A DNA stretch of 64,000 bases from Rhodococcus sp. 14-2483-1-2 (GCF_002259405.1 NZ_NPFW01000021.1:248001-312000), one strand, 5' to 3'; positions 17,895 through 27,925 are shown, counted from the stretch's first letter. Notes: a model not told the origin generated them from the sequence alone. A program made the numbers and translations.

Positions 17895-19931
17895 TCAGAA
17901 GCGGCCGCCACCACCGCCGAATCCGCCGCCACCGCCGCCGCCTCCGAAGCCCCCGCCGCCGCCGAATCCGCCACCGAAGCCTCCGCCACCTCCGCCGCCG
18001 CGAAGCACGCTGTTGATCAGGATGCCGCCGAGCACGGCTCCCGCAACGTTGCCGCCGCTACCGCCACCGCGCGGGCCGTGACGATTCTCCCAGTTCTGTA
18101 CATCGGCCTGGGCGATCTGCGATGCGCGTGACGCCAATTGGCTGGCTGCGTGTGCATGTTTGAGGGCTTCGTCGGGGTTCTCGGCCTCGAGTTGGCGAGC
18201 CGCACCGAGGTGGCGTTCGGCCTCGGACAGGCGCGTTCTGGCGTCGGCACCCACCCCGCCGCGACGTGTCGAGATGTAGTCCGCGGCAGCGGTGATCTGC
18301 GCCTGAGCGGCCGCGATGTCGCGATCCAGACGGGCCCGCAGTTGGTCCTCGGCCGCCTTGTCCGCCGACGCCTCGTCGACGATCTTCTCGAGTTCGGCGT
18401 CGGCCGCCGCGAGCGCGGTGTAGCTGCCGAGAGGGTCCGAGGACTGCGCCGTCTCCGCGTTCTTCAGCGCCGTCTGCGCCGCAGTCATCGCCGACTGCAG
18501 TTCGGCTCCACCGTGTTCGGCCAAGCCGCGAGCCTGCTCGATGTCGCGGCGAACGTCCGCGATGGCGTCGGGCAGGGTGGCGATGGCATGCCTGATGTCG
18601 TCCCGGGCATGGTCGACACCGTCGAGCAGGGTCTTGGCCTGGTCGACGGCTCGTTCGGCCGTACGAATCGCGGTGACCGCAGGCCCCTGCTTTCCTGGCG
18701 GCAGTGCTGCCGCCTTACGGCCGGCCTCGATGTTGTCCTCGGCCAGGGCCATACGGTCCTTGGCCATCGTGACGTTGTCCGCGATCGAGGACAGGGCGGA
18801 GGCGGCGAACTCCGAATGCAGCTCGGTGAGAACCGATTCGGATTGCGGGATTCTCACCGTCAAGCCGACGACGGCCTGGGTCAGTTCGTCGAGGTGGGCG
18901 TCGGCGTTCATCACGAGATCGCGGAACCCGTCGAATTCCTCCACCCGCGAATCGAGTTCGCGATCGGCCTGGCCACAGGAGGAGATGATCTCGACGAGCA
19001 TCGCCCGTCGCTGATCGGGAGTTTCCGGAATGGCATCGTCGAGACGTTGGCGGATCTCGAAGGCGGACGCGAGAGCCTTCTTGGCGTTGTCGTGGGCGGC
19101 GATGAACGTTGCTGCCGCAGAATCTCCGAACTCTCCACGGGCGAGATTCAATTCCTCTTCGCTGGCGCGCACCGCGTTGTCGGTCTCGACCAGAATTTCC
19201 TTGGCGCGGGTGTCGAGAACGTCGATGGGGAAGGCGGCCAGTGCGGCCGGGTCGCTCGGGTCGATCTTCGCCACGGCTTCGACCTCGGCGGCGACGCGGG
19301 CCTTCTTGCGCCGGGAGGAGTAGACGACGGCTCCGCCGCCGGCCACGGCCAGTACGCCGACGCCGATCAGCAGTGGTGCCGACGAGCCACCACTGCCGCT
19401 CGAGGCATACGCGTCGCCGAGTGCACCGGCTGCCGCAATGGCCGCACCGGACCAATCTTCTTCGCGCAGTGCAGGTTCGACGTCGTCGAGACGGATCGAA
19501 TCTTGCTCGGAGGTGGTGATCTGAGACAGCCCGGTGTTCACACCGAGGTAGTACGAACGGTCCACGGTCGCCACGGCGAGCAGAACGTCGCGCTGACCGA
19601 GGTCACTTCTCGACGCAGTCTGCTCGGCCCAGTTCGCCGCCGACAGGTTGTCGAAGTCCGCGACATAGGTGACCCACAACCGGACCTGACTGTTGCCGTA
19701 GAGGTCGTCGATCGAGGTCTGGACCTCGGCGAGGGCATCCGGGTCGAGTGCCTGGACGTTGTCGGTGATCTGGGTGGCCAGCCGCGAGGGAGCCTCGGCG
19801 GATGCAACCCCTGGCGCGAGCAGGACCGCGGCGAACAGGGTCAGAGCACCCACGGCGGCGAGACGACGAAATCGATGGATTGCTGCTCGAACGACTGGGG
19901 CGCTGGTGTGCCGCCGGTGCTGGACTGCCAT
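17895..19931 (-). CDS. TPM-domain membrane protein with coiled-coil and glycine-rich tail (Rv2345-like)
   Basis: A 678-residue exported and membrane-anchored protein. Residues 1-45 form a signal peptide (RRLAAVGALTLFAAVLLAPGVASA). The TPM phosphatase-like domain follows (about 50-180, with VRLWVTYVADFDNLSAANWAEQT and DVLLAVATVDRSYYLGV). One membrane helix lies at about 200-222 (APLLIGVGVLAVAGGGAVVYSS). A long alpha-helical, Ala/Glu-rich region spans about 225-620. The last 40 residues are almost all Gly and Phe, ending GGGGRF. The ATG at 19931 is chosen because the signal peptide begins there. M. tuberculosis Rv2345 has the same layout. Function unknown; a cell-envelope role is likely. Confidence 0.85.
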   Translation of the reverse strand: MAVQHRRHTSAPVVRAAIHRFRRLAAVGALTLFAAVLLAPGVASAEAPSRLATQITDNVQALDPDALAEVQTSIDDLYGNSQVRLWVTYVADFDNLSAANWAEQTASRSDLGQRDVLLAVATVDRSYYLGVNTGLSQITTSEQDSIRLDDVEPALREEDWSGAAIAAAGALGDAYASSGSGGSSAPLLIGVGVLAVAGGGAVVYSSRRKKARVAAEVEAVAKIDPSDPAALAAFPIDVLDTRAKEILVETDNAVRASEEELNLARGEFGDSAAATFIAAHDNAKKALASAFEIRQRLDDAIPETPDQRRAMLVEIISSCGQADRELDSRVEEFDGFRDLVMNADAHLDELTQAVVGLTVRIPQSESVLTELHSEFAASALSSIADNVTMAKDRMALAEDNIEAGRKAAALPPGKQGPAVTAIRTAERAVDQAKTLLDGVDHARDDIRHAIATLPDAIADVRRDIEQARGLAEHGGAELQSAMTAAQTALKNAETAQSSDPLGSYTALAAADAELEKIVDEASADKAAEDQLRARLDRDIAAAQAQITAAADYISTRRGGVGADARTRLSEAERHLGAARQLEAENPDEALKHAHAASQLASRASQIAQADVQNWENRHGPRGGGSGGNVAGAVLGGILINSVLRGGGGGGGFGGGFGGGGGFGGGGGGGGFGGGGGRF

Positions 19932-20059
19932 GCGCTGAAATCTACCGGCTGGGCGGCGAGGACATCGAGCAGGTCGATCCGGACGCATGACAGTTGTCAC
20001 CCCGCAATCGTGACGCTCGAACGAGGTCGGAGCCGCCCGATCGCAGCAGAGTGATTCCC

Positions 20060-20989
20060 ATGACCACAACGAAGGCAGTCGAACTGCGAAACGTCACCAA
20101 GACCTATGGCTCGGTCCGGGCGGTCGACGGGCTCAGCCTGTCCATCGAACCGGGCGAGGTCGTCGCATTCCTCGGACCCAACGGAGCGGGAAAGACGACC
20201 ACCATCGACATGATGCTCGGCCTGGCAACACCCACCACCGGGTCGGTGTCGGTGTTCGGCGGCACTCCGGCCGACGCGATCGCCCAGGGCCGCATCTCGG
20301 CCGTCATGCAGACCGGCGGTCTGCTGCGCGATCTGACCGTCCGCGAAACCGTGGAGCTGACGTCGGCACTGTTCGCCCGCACCCGGTCGGTGAAGGAGGT
20401 TCTCACCCGGGCAGGCATCGCCGACATCGGAGATCGGCGAGTGGCGAAATGCTCCGGCGGTCAGCAACAACGCCTTCGGTTCGCGCTCGCACTGTTGCCC
20501 GATCCGGACCTGTTGGTGCTGGACGAGCCGACCACCGGCATGGATGTCGAGGGTCGTCGCGACTTCTGGAACGCCATTCGTCAGGACGCCAGCACCGGCC
20601 GAACGGTGCTCTTCGCAACGCACTACCTCGACGAGGCCGACGCCTACGCCGACCGGATCGTGTTGGTGCGGCACGGCAAGATCGTCGCCGACGGCAGCGC
20701 CGCCGAGGTGAAGAACCTGGCGGCAGGACGCACCGTCACCGCCACGCTGCCCGGCGTCGACCAGTCGATGCTGCTCTCTCTGCCCGGAGTGGACCGCGTC
20801 GAGACGCGCGGCGATCGGGTGATCGTGCACGGACGTGACTCCGACGCCGTGGCCCGCTACCTACTCAACGACGCGCACGCGACCGATCTGGAGATCGTCT
20901 CGCGCAACCTGGAGGACGCATTCCTCGCCCTGACCACCGACTCACAAAACGACACAGCCGAAAACGACCTCGCCGGGAGCATCCGATGA
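20060..20989 (+). CDS. ABC-2 exporter ATP-binding protein
   Basis: A 309-residue ABC ATPase of the DrrA/CcmA group. Walker A is GPNGAGKTTT, the Q-loop follows, the signature is CSGGQQQRLRFAL (Cys replaces the first Leu/Ser of LSGGQ), and Walker B is LLVLDEPTTGMD. A C-terminal DUF4162-like extension follows. The ATG overlap of the next gene (ATGA) shows coupling to the permease. The four genes 20060-23566 form an ABC exporter plus two-component operon. The likely substrate is a drug or lipid, inferred only from family. Confidence 0.9.
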   Translation: MTTTKAVELRNVTKTYGSVRAVDGLSLSIEPGEVVAFLGPNGAGKTTTIDMMLGLATPTTGSVSVFGGTPADAIAQGRISAVMQTGGLLRDLTVRETVELTSALFARTRSVKEVLTRAGIADIGDRRVAKCSGGQQQRLRFALALLPDPDLLVLDEPTTGMDVEGRRDFWNAIRQDASTGRTVLFATHYLDEADAYADRIVLVRHGKIVADGSAAEVKNLAAGRTVTATLPGVDQSMLLSLPGVDRVETRGDRVIVHGRDSDAVARYLLNDAHATDLEIVSRNLEDAFLALTTDSQNDTAENDLAGSIR

Positions 20990-21789
20990 CCACGAGCACT
21001 CACCCCGCCACCACCCGCACCTCTGCCAGAGCCGTTGCCTGGGGCGGCTTCTCGCCTACGTTCCTCGGACTCGAAATTCGCAGGCTCTTCCGAAACAAGC
21101 GAACTCTGATCTTCACGTTGGTGATGCCGCCGGTGTTCTTCGTCATCTTCGGTACGCAGTCCGACTACCGGACCGACTACCCGTTCGCGCATGGGAACGT
21201 CACCGCGTACATCGCCATCAGCATGGCGGTCTACGGCGCGATGCTCGCCACCACCAGCGGGGGAGCGATGGTGTCGGTCGAACGAGCTCAGGGGTGGAGC
21301 CGACAGTTGCGGTTGACCCCGCTCAAGCCCGTCGCCTACATCGTCACCAAGGTCCTCGTGGCCATGACCATGGGTGCAGCAGCCATCGTCGTGGTGTTCG
21401 TCGTCGCGAAGTTCTTCGGGGCCGACATGCCGATCTGGGTGTGGCTCGCATGCGGTGTGATCGCGTGGCTCGGGTCCGCAGTCTTCGCTGCATTCGGCTT
21501 GTTCATGGGGTACCTGCTGCCGTCGGAGAACGTCATGCAGATCCTCGGACCGGTGCTGGCGTTCCTGGCGTTGGCCGGCGGATTGTTCGTTCCGCTCGGC
21601 GACAGCGGCTGGTTCCCGATGCTGGCCCAGTTCACCCCGCTCTACGGCCTGGCCACCATCACCCGGGCACCGTTCACCTCCGCTGACACCGGAACCTTGC
21701 TGATCGCCGTGATCAACCTGGTGGTGTGGGCGACGGTGTTCGTCGCCGGAGCTGCGTTGCTGTTCCGAAGAGACACCAAGCGTGCCTGA
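20986..21789 (+). CDS. ABC-2 type permease
   Basis: A 267-residue inner-membrane permease with about six hydrophobic helices and an ABC-2 signature region (FLALAGGLFVPLGDSGWFPMLAQFTPLYG). It begins within the ATPase gene (ATGA overlap) and its stop overlaps the GTG of the kinase gene. It forms a dimeric export channel with the preceding ATPase. Confidence 0.9.
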   Translation: MTTSTHPATTRTSARAVAWGGFSPTFLGLEIRRLFRNKRTLIFTLVMPPVFFVIFGTQSDYRTDYPFAHGNVTAYIAISMAVYGAMLATTSGGAMVSVERAQGWSRQLRLTPLKPVAYIVTKVLVAMTMGAAAIVVVFVVAKFFGADMPIWVWLACGVIAWLGSAVFAAFGLFMGYLLPSENVMQILGPVLAFLALAGGLFVPLGDSGWFPMLAQFTPLYGLATITRAPFTSADTGTLLIAVINLVVWATVFVAGAALLFRRDTKRA

Positions 21790-22945
21790 GACCGAAACCA
21801 CTGATCATGTCGTCCACAGAGATACCGTGGGCGGCATGACCACGTTCACCGCCGACCTTCCCGAGGGCCGGATCTGGCGGTTCGGCTGGATGTTCGGAGC
21901 CATCTGGCTGGTGTACCTGATCTATCCGTTGAACGACATCCTTGCTCTGGACTACGTGCCGGCGAAGGTTGCCGGGGTCATGACGATCGTTGCCTTCGGT
22001 GCCGTGTTCACGTCCACTTTCTGGCGTTTTCGTAACGGACACCGCCGAGGAAAGCCACTGCCGGTCTCGCAGGCGTGGATCGCGCTCGGGGTCATGATCG
22101 CGCTGACCGTGATCATGAGCGTGTCGATAGGAACCACCGCATTCGGCGCGACCGTCTACATCGCAGTACTGGCCATGATGACCCTGCCGGTCAGGCAAGC
22201 GTGGGCGTTGGTGTTGGTGATGGTCGCGCTCGTCGAGGCGGTGCCACGCTTCTTGTCGTCCTGGGAGCCCGACACCTTCTTCGCATTTCAGCTGCTGATC
22301 AGCGCGGCCGCGGCCTGGGGCATCACCCAGGTGTTCCAGCGCAATCACGAATTGGCCGTGGCCAGGCAACAATTGGCAGACCTGGCCATCGTGGCCGAAC
22401 GCGAGCGCATGAGCCGGGACGTGCACGACATCCTCGGCCATTCCCTGACCGTCATCACCGTCAAGAGCGAACTGGCCGGCAGGTTGATCGAGATCGACCC
22501 CGCGCGAGCGGCCGTCGAGATCGCAGAGCTGGAAACCCTTGCTCGGCAAGCACTTGCCGATGTGCGCAGTACCGTCGGAGGTATGCGGCAGGTCGACATC
22601 GGATCCGAATTGGCAAGTGCGCAAACGGCATTGACTGCCGCGGGAATCGACGCCGATCTTCCCTGTGACGCCGACGTGGTGCCGCTGCGACACCGAGAAC
22701 TGTTCGGTTGGGTGATCCGGGAAGCGGTGACCAACGTGGTTCGACACTCGAGCGCACGGCACTGCCGGGTGACGCTGACGGCGTCGAGCATCTCCATCGT
22801 CGACGACGGAGTGGGACCGGCAGACAAGGAGTCCGGCGGCAACGGTCTGCGCGGTCTCGGTGAACGCGTGGCTGCCGCGGGTGGTGTACTGACGATCGCC
22901 CGGGTGCCGACCGGCGGTTTCAGGGTGGAGGTACACGGTGAATAG
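21782..22945 (+). CDS. DesK-like sensor histidine kinase
   Basis: A 387-residue membrane histidine kinase of the NarL/DesK type. About five or six membrane helices (residues 35-185) precede a HisKA_3 dimerisation domain with the phosphoacceptor His at 215 (ERERMSRDVHDILGH). The HATPase_c domain has REAVTNVVRHS, DDGVGP and GLRGLGERV. The GTG at 21782 overlaps the permease stop; an ATG at 21836 is an alternative start. With the adjacent response regulator it probably senses a membrane condition and controls the exporter in the same operon, as in LiaS, DesK or bacitracin-type systems. Confidence 0.92.
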   Translation: MPETETTDHVVHRDTVGGMTTFTADLPEGRIWRFGWMFGAIWLVYLIYPLNDILALDYVPAKVAGVMTIVAFGAVFTSTFWRFRNGHRRGKPLPVSQAWIALGVMIALTVIMSVSIGTTAFGATVYIAVLAMMTLPVRQAWALVLVMVALVEAVPRFLSSWEPDTFFAFQLLISAAAAWGITQVFQRNHELAVARQQLADLAIVAERERMSRDVHDILGHSLTVITVKSELAGRLIEIDPARAAVEIAELETLARQALADVRSTVGGMRQVDIGSELASAQTALTAAGIDADLPCDADVVPLRHRELFGWVIREAVTNVVRHSSARHCRVTLTASSISIVDDGVGPADKESGGNGLRGLGERVAAAGGVLTIARVPTGGFRVEVHGE

Positions 22946-22957
22946 GACGCAGGCGCA

Positions 22958-23566
22958 ATGACCATCACACTGTTGCTGGCCGACGATCAGGCTCTGGTGC
23001 GGGGTGCACTTGCAGCTCTGCTGGGGCTCGAACACGATCTCGAGGTCGTCGCCGAGGTGGGACGCGGGGACGAGGTTGCCGCTGCCGTTCTCGAACATCG
23101 ACCCGACGTCGTTCTGCTCGACGTGGAGATGCCGGGAAAGAACGGGATCGAGGTCACCGCCGAACTCGCGCTCGTCGCGCCGCAGTCGAGGGTGCTGATC
23201 GTCACCACATTCGGTCGACCCGGCTACCTCCGACGCGCCATCGATGCGGGTGCGTCGGGCTTCGTGGTCAAGGACACCCCCGCCAAGCAGCTGGCCGACG
23301 CCGTTCGGCGCGTGCACATGGGGCTTCGCGTGGTCGATCCGACGCTGGCGACCGAAACCCTGACCGACGGCGTCTCTCCACTGACGGCCCGAGAGCAGGA
23401 GGTTCTCCGCGCGGCTGCCCGGGGCGGGACGGCAGGGTCCATCGCTGCTCAGGTCCACCTCTCGGAGGGAACGGTGCGCAATCACCTGTCGTCGGCGATA
23501 GGGAAGACCGGCACCAGCACTAGAGCCGAAGCGGTGCGAGTGGCGGAGGACCGAGGGTGGCTGTAG
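22958..23566 (+). CDS. LuxR/NarL-type response regulator
   Basis: A 202-residue two-component regulator. The receiver domain has Asp-Asp at 9-10 and the phosphoacceptor Asp at 55 (VVLLDVEMPG). The LuxR-type helix-turn-helix is at about 137-195 (LTAREQEVLRAAARGG and HLSEGTVRNHLSSAIGKTG). It starts 12 nt after the kinase stop and is the cognate partner of that DesK-like kinase. Confidence 0.94.
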   Translation: MTITLLLADDQALVRGALAALLGLEHDLEVVAEVGRGDEVAAAVLEHRPDVVLLDVEMPGKNGIEVTAELALVAPQSRVLIVTTFGRPGYLRRAIDAGASGFVVKDTPAKQLADAVRRVHMGLRVVDPTLATETLTDGVSPLTAREQEVLRAAARGGTAGSIAAQVHLSEGTVRNHLSSAIGKTGTSTRAEAVRVAEDRGWL

Positions 23567-23622
23567 GTCCTGCGAGGCGCGCCGCTGCCACCGAAGATGC
23601 GTAGGCCTGGCAAACTCGAGGG

Positions 23623-24339
23623 GTGAATTCAACTCTCGACCGAGATTCGTACGGCGACCCGTACGACGATCGGTATGCCCCGGACCCCGGTCCCGAGCGC
23701 CTCGGCTTCTTCGGAACGCTCGGACGCTGGACCGGCCGGCTGGTCGCGGGAGTGATCCTGATGTCGTTGGTGCTGGTCGCCGGAACAGCGGTGCGGGTAT
23801 GGCAGGTGGCGCGCATCGACGACTATTCCAAGGCGGACGCCATCGTGGTGCTCGGCGCGGCGCAGTACAGCGGCACACCCTCGACTGTGTTCGAGGCACG
23901 ACTGGACCAGGCCGCGTCACTGTACGAACAGGGAATTGCCCCCGAGATCGTCACCGTCGGCGGAAAGCAGGAGGGCGATCTGTTCACCGAGGCCGCCTCG
24001 GGCCGCAACTATCTGATCGATCAGGGAGTTCCTGCCGACGCCATCACTGCCGTCGAGACCGGCTCGGACACCCTCGAGAGCATCGAGGCAGTGAGCAACA
24101 CCCTGCGCGAACAGGGCAAGTCGTCGGTGGTGTTGGTCAGCGATCCATGGCATTCACTACGCACCCGAACCATGGCGCGCGACGCCGGACTCGACGCCTG
24201 GACCTCACCGACACGCACCGGTCCCGCGGTCTACACCAGAGAATCCCAGGCGCACGGAATCGCCAGGGAGACAGGCGCTCTGCTGTGGTACCAGCTGACC
24301 CACTTCACTGCGGACTTCTCCTACACGGCAGGCCAGTAG
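23623..24339 (+). CDS. YdcF/SanA-like DUF218 membrane protein
   Basis: A 238-residue protein with a short acidic N terminus and one membrane helix (about 46-66, VAGVILMSLVLVAGTAVRVW). An extracytoplasmic DUF218 domain follows: DAIVVLGAAQYSGTPS at the start and VLVSDPWHSLRTRTMARDAG later. Relatives (SanA, YdcF) act in envelope integrity or vancomycin tolerance, but the biochemistry is unclear. The GTG is 6 nt after CAAACT, consistent with a leaderless start. The next gene begins immediately after its stop. Confidence 0.85.
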   Translation: MNSTLDRDSYGDPYDDRYAPDPGPERLGFFGTLGRWTGRLVAGVILMSLVLVAGTAVRVWQVARIDDYSKADAIVVLGAAQYSGTPSTVFEARLDQAASLYEQGIAPEIVTVGGKQEGDLFTEAASGRNYLIDQGVPADAITAVETGSDTLESIEAVSNTLREQGKSSVVLVSDPWHSLRTRTMARDAGLDAWTSPTRTGPAVYTRESQAHGIARETGALLWYQLTHFTADFSYTAGQ

Positions 24340-25614
24340 ATGACCGGCACATACTCGGCACACGACGTCGAACGATTCGTCCCCGAACCTCCGAAGACCG
24401 CAGGACTGCGAGCCGGGGCGGACAACGCCTCGCATCGAAGCGCCTTCGCGCGCGATCGAGCGCGCGTGTTGCACTGCGCCGCCCTGCGCCGGCTCGCCGA
24501 CAAGACGCAGGTCACCGGTCCTCGAGACGGAGACACCCCGCGCACGCGATTGACGCACTCGCTCGAAGTTGCCCAGATCGGCCGCAGCATCGCCGAGGGT
24601 CTGGGCAGCGATCCCGATCTGGTGGACCTCGCCGGGCTGGCGCACGACATCGGCCACCCGCCGTACGGACACAACGGTGAACGCGCCCTCGACGAAGTGG
24701 CCCAGAACTGCGGTGGCTTCGAGGGCAACGCACAGAACCTCCGCATTCTCACCGGACTCGAGCCGAAGATCCTCGACGCCGACGGCCGCAGCGCAGGACT
24801 CAACCTGACCCGAGCCTCGCTCGACGCGGCCACCAAATATCCGTGGATCAGGCCCGCGCCCGGCGCGAAATTCGGTGCCTACGACGACGACTCCGCCATT
24901 CTGGGCTGGGTGCGTGACGGTGCGCCGGACAAGCACAAGTGCCTCGAAGCGCAGAGCATGGACTGGTCCGACGACGTGGCGTACTCGGTGCACGACGTCG
25001 AGGACGGCGTCATCGACGCTCGAATCGACCTACGGGCTCTGTCCGATCCGATCGAGCGACGCGCCCTCGCCGAACTCGGCGTCGCGGAATTTCGCGGGCT
25101 CGATGTCGACGAACTGATCGAGGCTGCCGATCGACTGTCGAGAATGCCCGTCGTGGTCGCGGTCGGACGTTACGACGGCACCCTCGAAGCCTCCGTCGCG
25201 CTCAAACACATGACCAGTGAACTGGTCGGACGCTTCGCGACCGCCGCCATCGAGGGCACCCACGAGAAGTACGGCACTGCGCCGCTGAGCCGATACGACG
25301 CCGATCTGGTGGTGCCGTCGATCGTCGGCTCGGAGGTGGCGTTGCTCAAGACGATGGCATTGCGGTACGTGATGTCCGACGCCGGCCACAAGATTCGCCA
25401 GGAGCGCCAACGCGACCGTATCCACCGCGTCGCCGAGTGGTTGATGCGCTCGGCTCCGGGCGAACTGGACCCCATTCTGGTGCCCGCCTGGCAGCGGGCC
25501 GACAGCGACGCGGAACGGACTCGTGTGGTCGTCGACCAGATCGCGTCGTACACCGAAAGTCGACTCGAACTCATCGACAAGCGGTCACTCGGAGCTCAGG
25601 CCAGCTGGGGCTGA
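24340..25614 (+). CDS. dgt: Deoxyguanosinetriphosphate triphosphohydrolase-like protein (HD domain)
   Basis: A 424-residue dNTP triphosphohydrolase-like enzyme that cleaves dNTPs to nucleosides and tripolyphosphate. The HD metal site is visible as [13 protein letters not shown] and [32 protein letters not shown] is the N-terminal family signature. The ATG directly follows the upstream stop, and dnaG starts 53 nt downstream; the dgt-dnaG pairing is conserved in mycolate-producing actinobacteria. Confidence 0.94.
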   Translation: MTGTYSAHDVERFVPEPPKTAGLRAGADNASHRSAFARDRARVLHCAALRRLADKTQVTGPRDGDTPRTRLTHSLEVAQIGRSIAEGLGSDPDLVDLAGLAHDIGHPPYGHNGERALDEVAQNCGGFEGNAQNLRILTGLEPKILDADGRSAGLNLTRASLDAATKYPWIRPAPGAKFGAYDDDSAILGWVRDGAPDKHKCLEAQSMDWSDDVAYSVHDVEDGVIDARIDLRALSDPIERRALAELGVAEFRGLDVDELIEAADRLSRMPVVVAVGRYDGTLEASVALKHMTSELVGRFATAAIEGTHEKYGTAPLSRYDADLVVPSIVGSEVALLKTMALRYVMSDAGHKIRQERQRDRIHRVAEWLMRSAPGELDPILVPAWQRADSDAERTRVVVDQIASYTESRLELIDKRSLGAQASWG

Positions 25615-25654
25615 CCGCGCCGCCGACCGAATGTGGGTAGGTCCGGATCGGGAC

Positions 25655-25660
25655 TAGACT
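25655..25660 (+). promoter_or_regulatory. -10 box of dnaG (leaderless)
   Basis: TAGACT lies exactly 7 nt before the dnaG GTG, so transcription should start at the start codon. Confidence 0.6.
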
Positions 25661-25667
25661 GCCCTTC

Positions 25668-27584
25668 GTGGCCGGCCGAATTCCTGAACGCGACATCGCC
25701 GCCATTCGCGAACGCACACGGATCGAAGACATAGTCGGCGACTACGTCTCTCTCAAGCGCGCGGGCGGCGACTCCATGAAGGGGTTGTGCCCCTTCCACG
25801 ACGAGAAATCCCCGTCGTTCCACGTTCGCCCCAACCACGGTCACTATCACTGCTTCGGCTGCGGCGAGGGCGGTGACGCCTACTCCTTCCTGCAGAAGAT
25901 CGAGCACATCTCGTTCGTCGAGGCCGTCGAGCAACTGGCCGATCGGTTGAACTACTCGATCTCCTACGAGGGCGGAGGGCCGTCGGTTCAACGCGACCGC
26001 GGCACCCGCGCGCGCCTGATCGCCGCGAACGCGGCAGCGCAGGAGTTCTACGCGGGCAGGCTCAGCGGGCCCGACGCCCAGGCTGCGCGGGACTACCTCA
26101 CCGAACGCAACTTCGACGGGCACGCCGCGTTGGCCTACGGCTGCGGATATGCACCCGACGGCTGGGACACCCTCACCAAACACCTGCTGGGCAAGGGCTT
26201 CGAGGCCAAGGAGATCGTCGACGCAGGCCTGGCGACACCCGGTAAGCGCGGGACACCGATCGACCGTTTTCGGCGTCGGTTGGTGTGGCCCATTCGCAGT
26301 CAGAGCGGTGACGTCATCGGTTTCGGCGCACGCAAACTGTTCGACGACGACACGATGCCGGGTAAGTACATCAACACCCCGGAAACCATGCTGTACAAGA
26401 AGTCTCAGGTGTTGTTCGGCCTCGATCTGGCGCGCAAGGAAATCGCGAAGTCGCATCAGGCCGTCATCGTCGAGGGCTACACCGATGTGATGGCGATGCA
26501 CCTGGCCGGGGTCAAGACGGCAGTGGCGTCGTGCGGCACTGCGTTCGGCGAGGACCACCTGGCCATGCTGCGCCGATTGATGATGGACGACAGCTACTTT
26601 CGCGGCGAAGTGATCTACACCTTCGACGGAGACGAAGCCGGCCAGGCCGCCGCGATGAAGGCGTTCGAGGGTGATCAGAAGATCGCCGGACAGACGTTCG
26701 TCGCAGTTGCTCCGGACGGAATGGACCCGTGCGATCTTCGCTTGAAGTCCGGCGACAACGCCGTTCGCGATCTTGTCGCCAGGCGTACCCCGATGTTCGC
26801 CTTCGTAGTCAAATCACTGCTGCGAGAGCATGATCTGGACACACCCGAGGGGCGCGTCGAGGCGTTGAAGCGAACCGTTCCCGTGGTCGCCCGCATCAAG
26901 GATGCGTCGCTTCGGGACGAGTACGCGCGGCAGTTGGCCGGCTGGACCGGGTGGGACGACACCGCAATGGTGCTCGCCCGGGTGCGCGACGAGGCGAAGA
27001 AAGGTGCCCGGGGCGACACGAGCGGCAAACGCGTCCCGTTCGAGAAGCGTCAGGCTGCTCCCGTGGAGGCCCCCACGGGACCTCCACGTCCCAACCCAAC
27101 CGATCCGTCTCTGTGGCCGCAGCGGGAAGCCCTCAAGGCGGTACTGCAGATGCCTGCGATGGCAGGCACGGTGTTCGATTCGCTTCCGCCGGAAAGCTTC
27201 CATCACCCGGCGTACTCGGCCGTGCGCGACGCAGTGGCCGCTGCCGGCGGCACCGCTGCAGGCCTGGGCGGAGGGGAGTGGGTCGACGCCGTCGCCAAAC
27301 AGGCCAAGGACGCCGTGGTCGTGTCGTTGGTCACCGAGTTGGCCGTCGACCCGATGCGCGTGGCCGACGACGCCCTCACTCGCTACATCTCCGGCGTACT
27401 CGCGCGACTCCAGGAAGTGTGGGTCGGCCAACAGGTGGCCGAACTCAAATCGAAACTGCAGCGCATGTCTCCGGTGGAGAAGCCCGACGACTACAACGCG
27501 TTGTTCGGCGACCTCATCGCCCTCGAGCAGTACCGCCGCAGTCTGCTCGAGCTCGCCGTCGGAAGTGTGGCCGAGGTCGGTTAG
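25668..27584 (+). CDS. dnaG: DNA primase
   Basis: A 638-residue primase that makes RNA primers at the replication fork. The CHC2 zinc finger is at about 37-62 (CPFHDEKSPSFHV and HCFGCGEGGD). The catalytic core and Toprim domain carry VIVEGYTDVMAMH and FDGDEAGQAA. The C-terminal DnaB-binding helical domain covers about 450-638. The GTG start is fixed by a TAGACT box 7 nt upstream and by the family N terminus (AGRIPERDIAAIRERTRIEDIV). Its stop overlaps the stop of the convergent small gene. Confidence 0.97.
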   Translation: MAGRIPERDIAAIRERTRIEDIVGDYVSLKRAGGDSMKGLCPFHDEKSPSFHVRPNHGHYHCFGCGEGGDAYSFLQKIEHISFVEAVEQLADRLNYSISYEGGGPSVQRDRGTRARLIAANAAAQEFYAGRLSGPDAQAARDYLTERNFDGHAALAYGCGYAPDGWDTLTKHLLGKGFEAKEIVDAGLATPGKRGTPIDRFRRRLVWPIRSQSGDVIGFGARKLFDDDTMPGKYINTPETMLYKKSQVLFGLDLARKEIAKSHQAVIVEGYTDVMAMHLAGVKTAVASCGTAFGEDHLAMLRRLMMDDSYFRGEVIYTFDGDEAGQAAAMKAFEGDQKIAGQTFVAVAPDGMDPCDLRLKSGDNAVRDLVARRTPMFAFVVKSLLREHDLDTPEGRVEALKRTVPVVARIKDASLRDEYARQLAGWTGWDDTAMVLARVRDEAKKGARGDTSGKRVPFEKRQAAPVEAPTGPPRPNPTDPSLWPQREALKAVLQMPAMAGTVFDSLPPESFHHPAYSAVRDAVAAAGGTAAGLGGGEWVDAVAKQAKDAVVVSLVTELAVDPMRVADDALTRYISGVLARLQEVWVGQQVAELKSKLQRMSPVEKPDDYNALFGDLIALEQYRRSLLELAVGSVAEVG

Positions 27585-27826
27585 CGCCGCAGCTGATCGC
27601 GGGGAACGAAGACCTGGGTCTCGTCGTCGATCGGCTGCATCGGCTCCAGTCGGGGCTGAGTGTTGAGGGAATCGGACAGCTTCTGGCGGCCGACCTCGAT
27701 CGCCTTCTTGGTGGCCGGGCTCGACGCGACGGCGCTCGCAGTCTTGCGAATCTGCTCGTACCGGCCTCGTCCTGCCTTGGCACCGAGCACATACGCAGCT
27801 CCAGCCGCCAGTACCAAACGAATCAT
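27581..27826 (-). CDS. Small conserved membrane-associated protein (Rv2342-like)
   Basis: An 81-residue protein with an N-terminal hydrophobic segment (IRLVLAAGAAYVLGAKAG), then RGRYEQIRKTASAVASSPATKK, a lysine/alanine-rich amphipathic stretch. The style resembles YtxH-like small envelope proteins. An AAGGA motif lies before the ATG at 27826. Its stop overlaps that of dnaG on the other strand. By position it matches M. tuberculosis Rv2342, between dnaG and asnT. Function unknown. Confidence 0.75.
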   Translation of the reverse strand: MIRLVLAAGAAYVLGAKAGRGRYEQIRKTASAVASSPATKKAIEVGRQKLSDSLNTQPRLEPMQPIDDETQVFVPRDQLRR

Positions 27827-27894
27827 CAGTAGGTCCTTCCCTCGAGCGTGCGGCTGTTCTTCCATCTTGCCCGACGAACCTCGAGCAGGGCGAT

Positions 27895-27925
27895 TTGGTA
27901 CTCGGCAGGGGGTGTGCGCTATTGT
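27895..27925 (+). promoter_or_regulatory. Putative promoter of tRNA-Asn
   Basis: TTGGTA at 27895 and TATTGT at 27920 are separated by 19 nt and lie about 40 nt before the tRNA. The spacing is slightly long. Confidence 0.4.

Noticed and set aside
17860..18131. Proline-rich frames opposite the TPM protein tail
   Set aside because: They are the complement of its glycine-rich repeats (GGN read as NCC).
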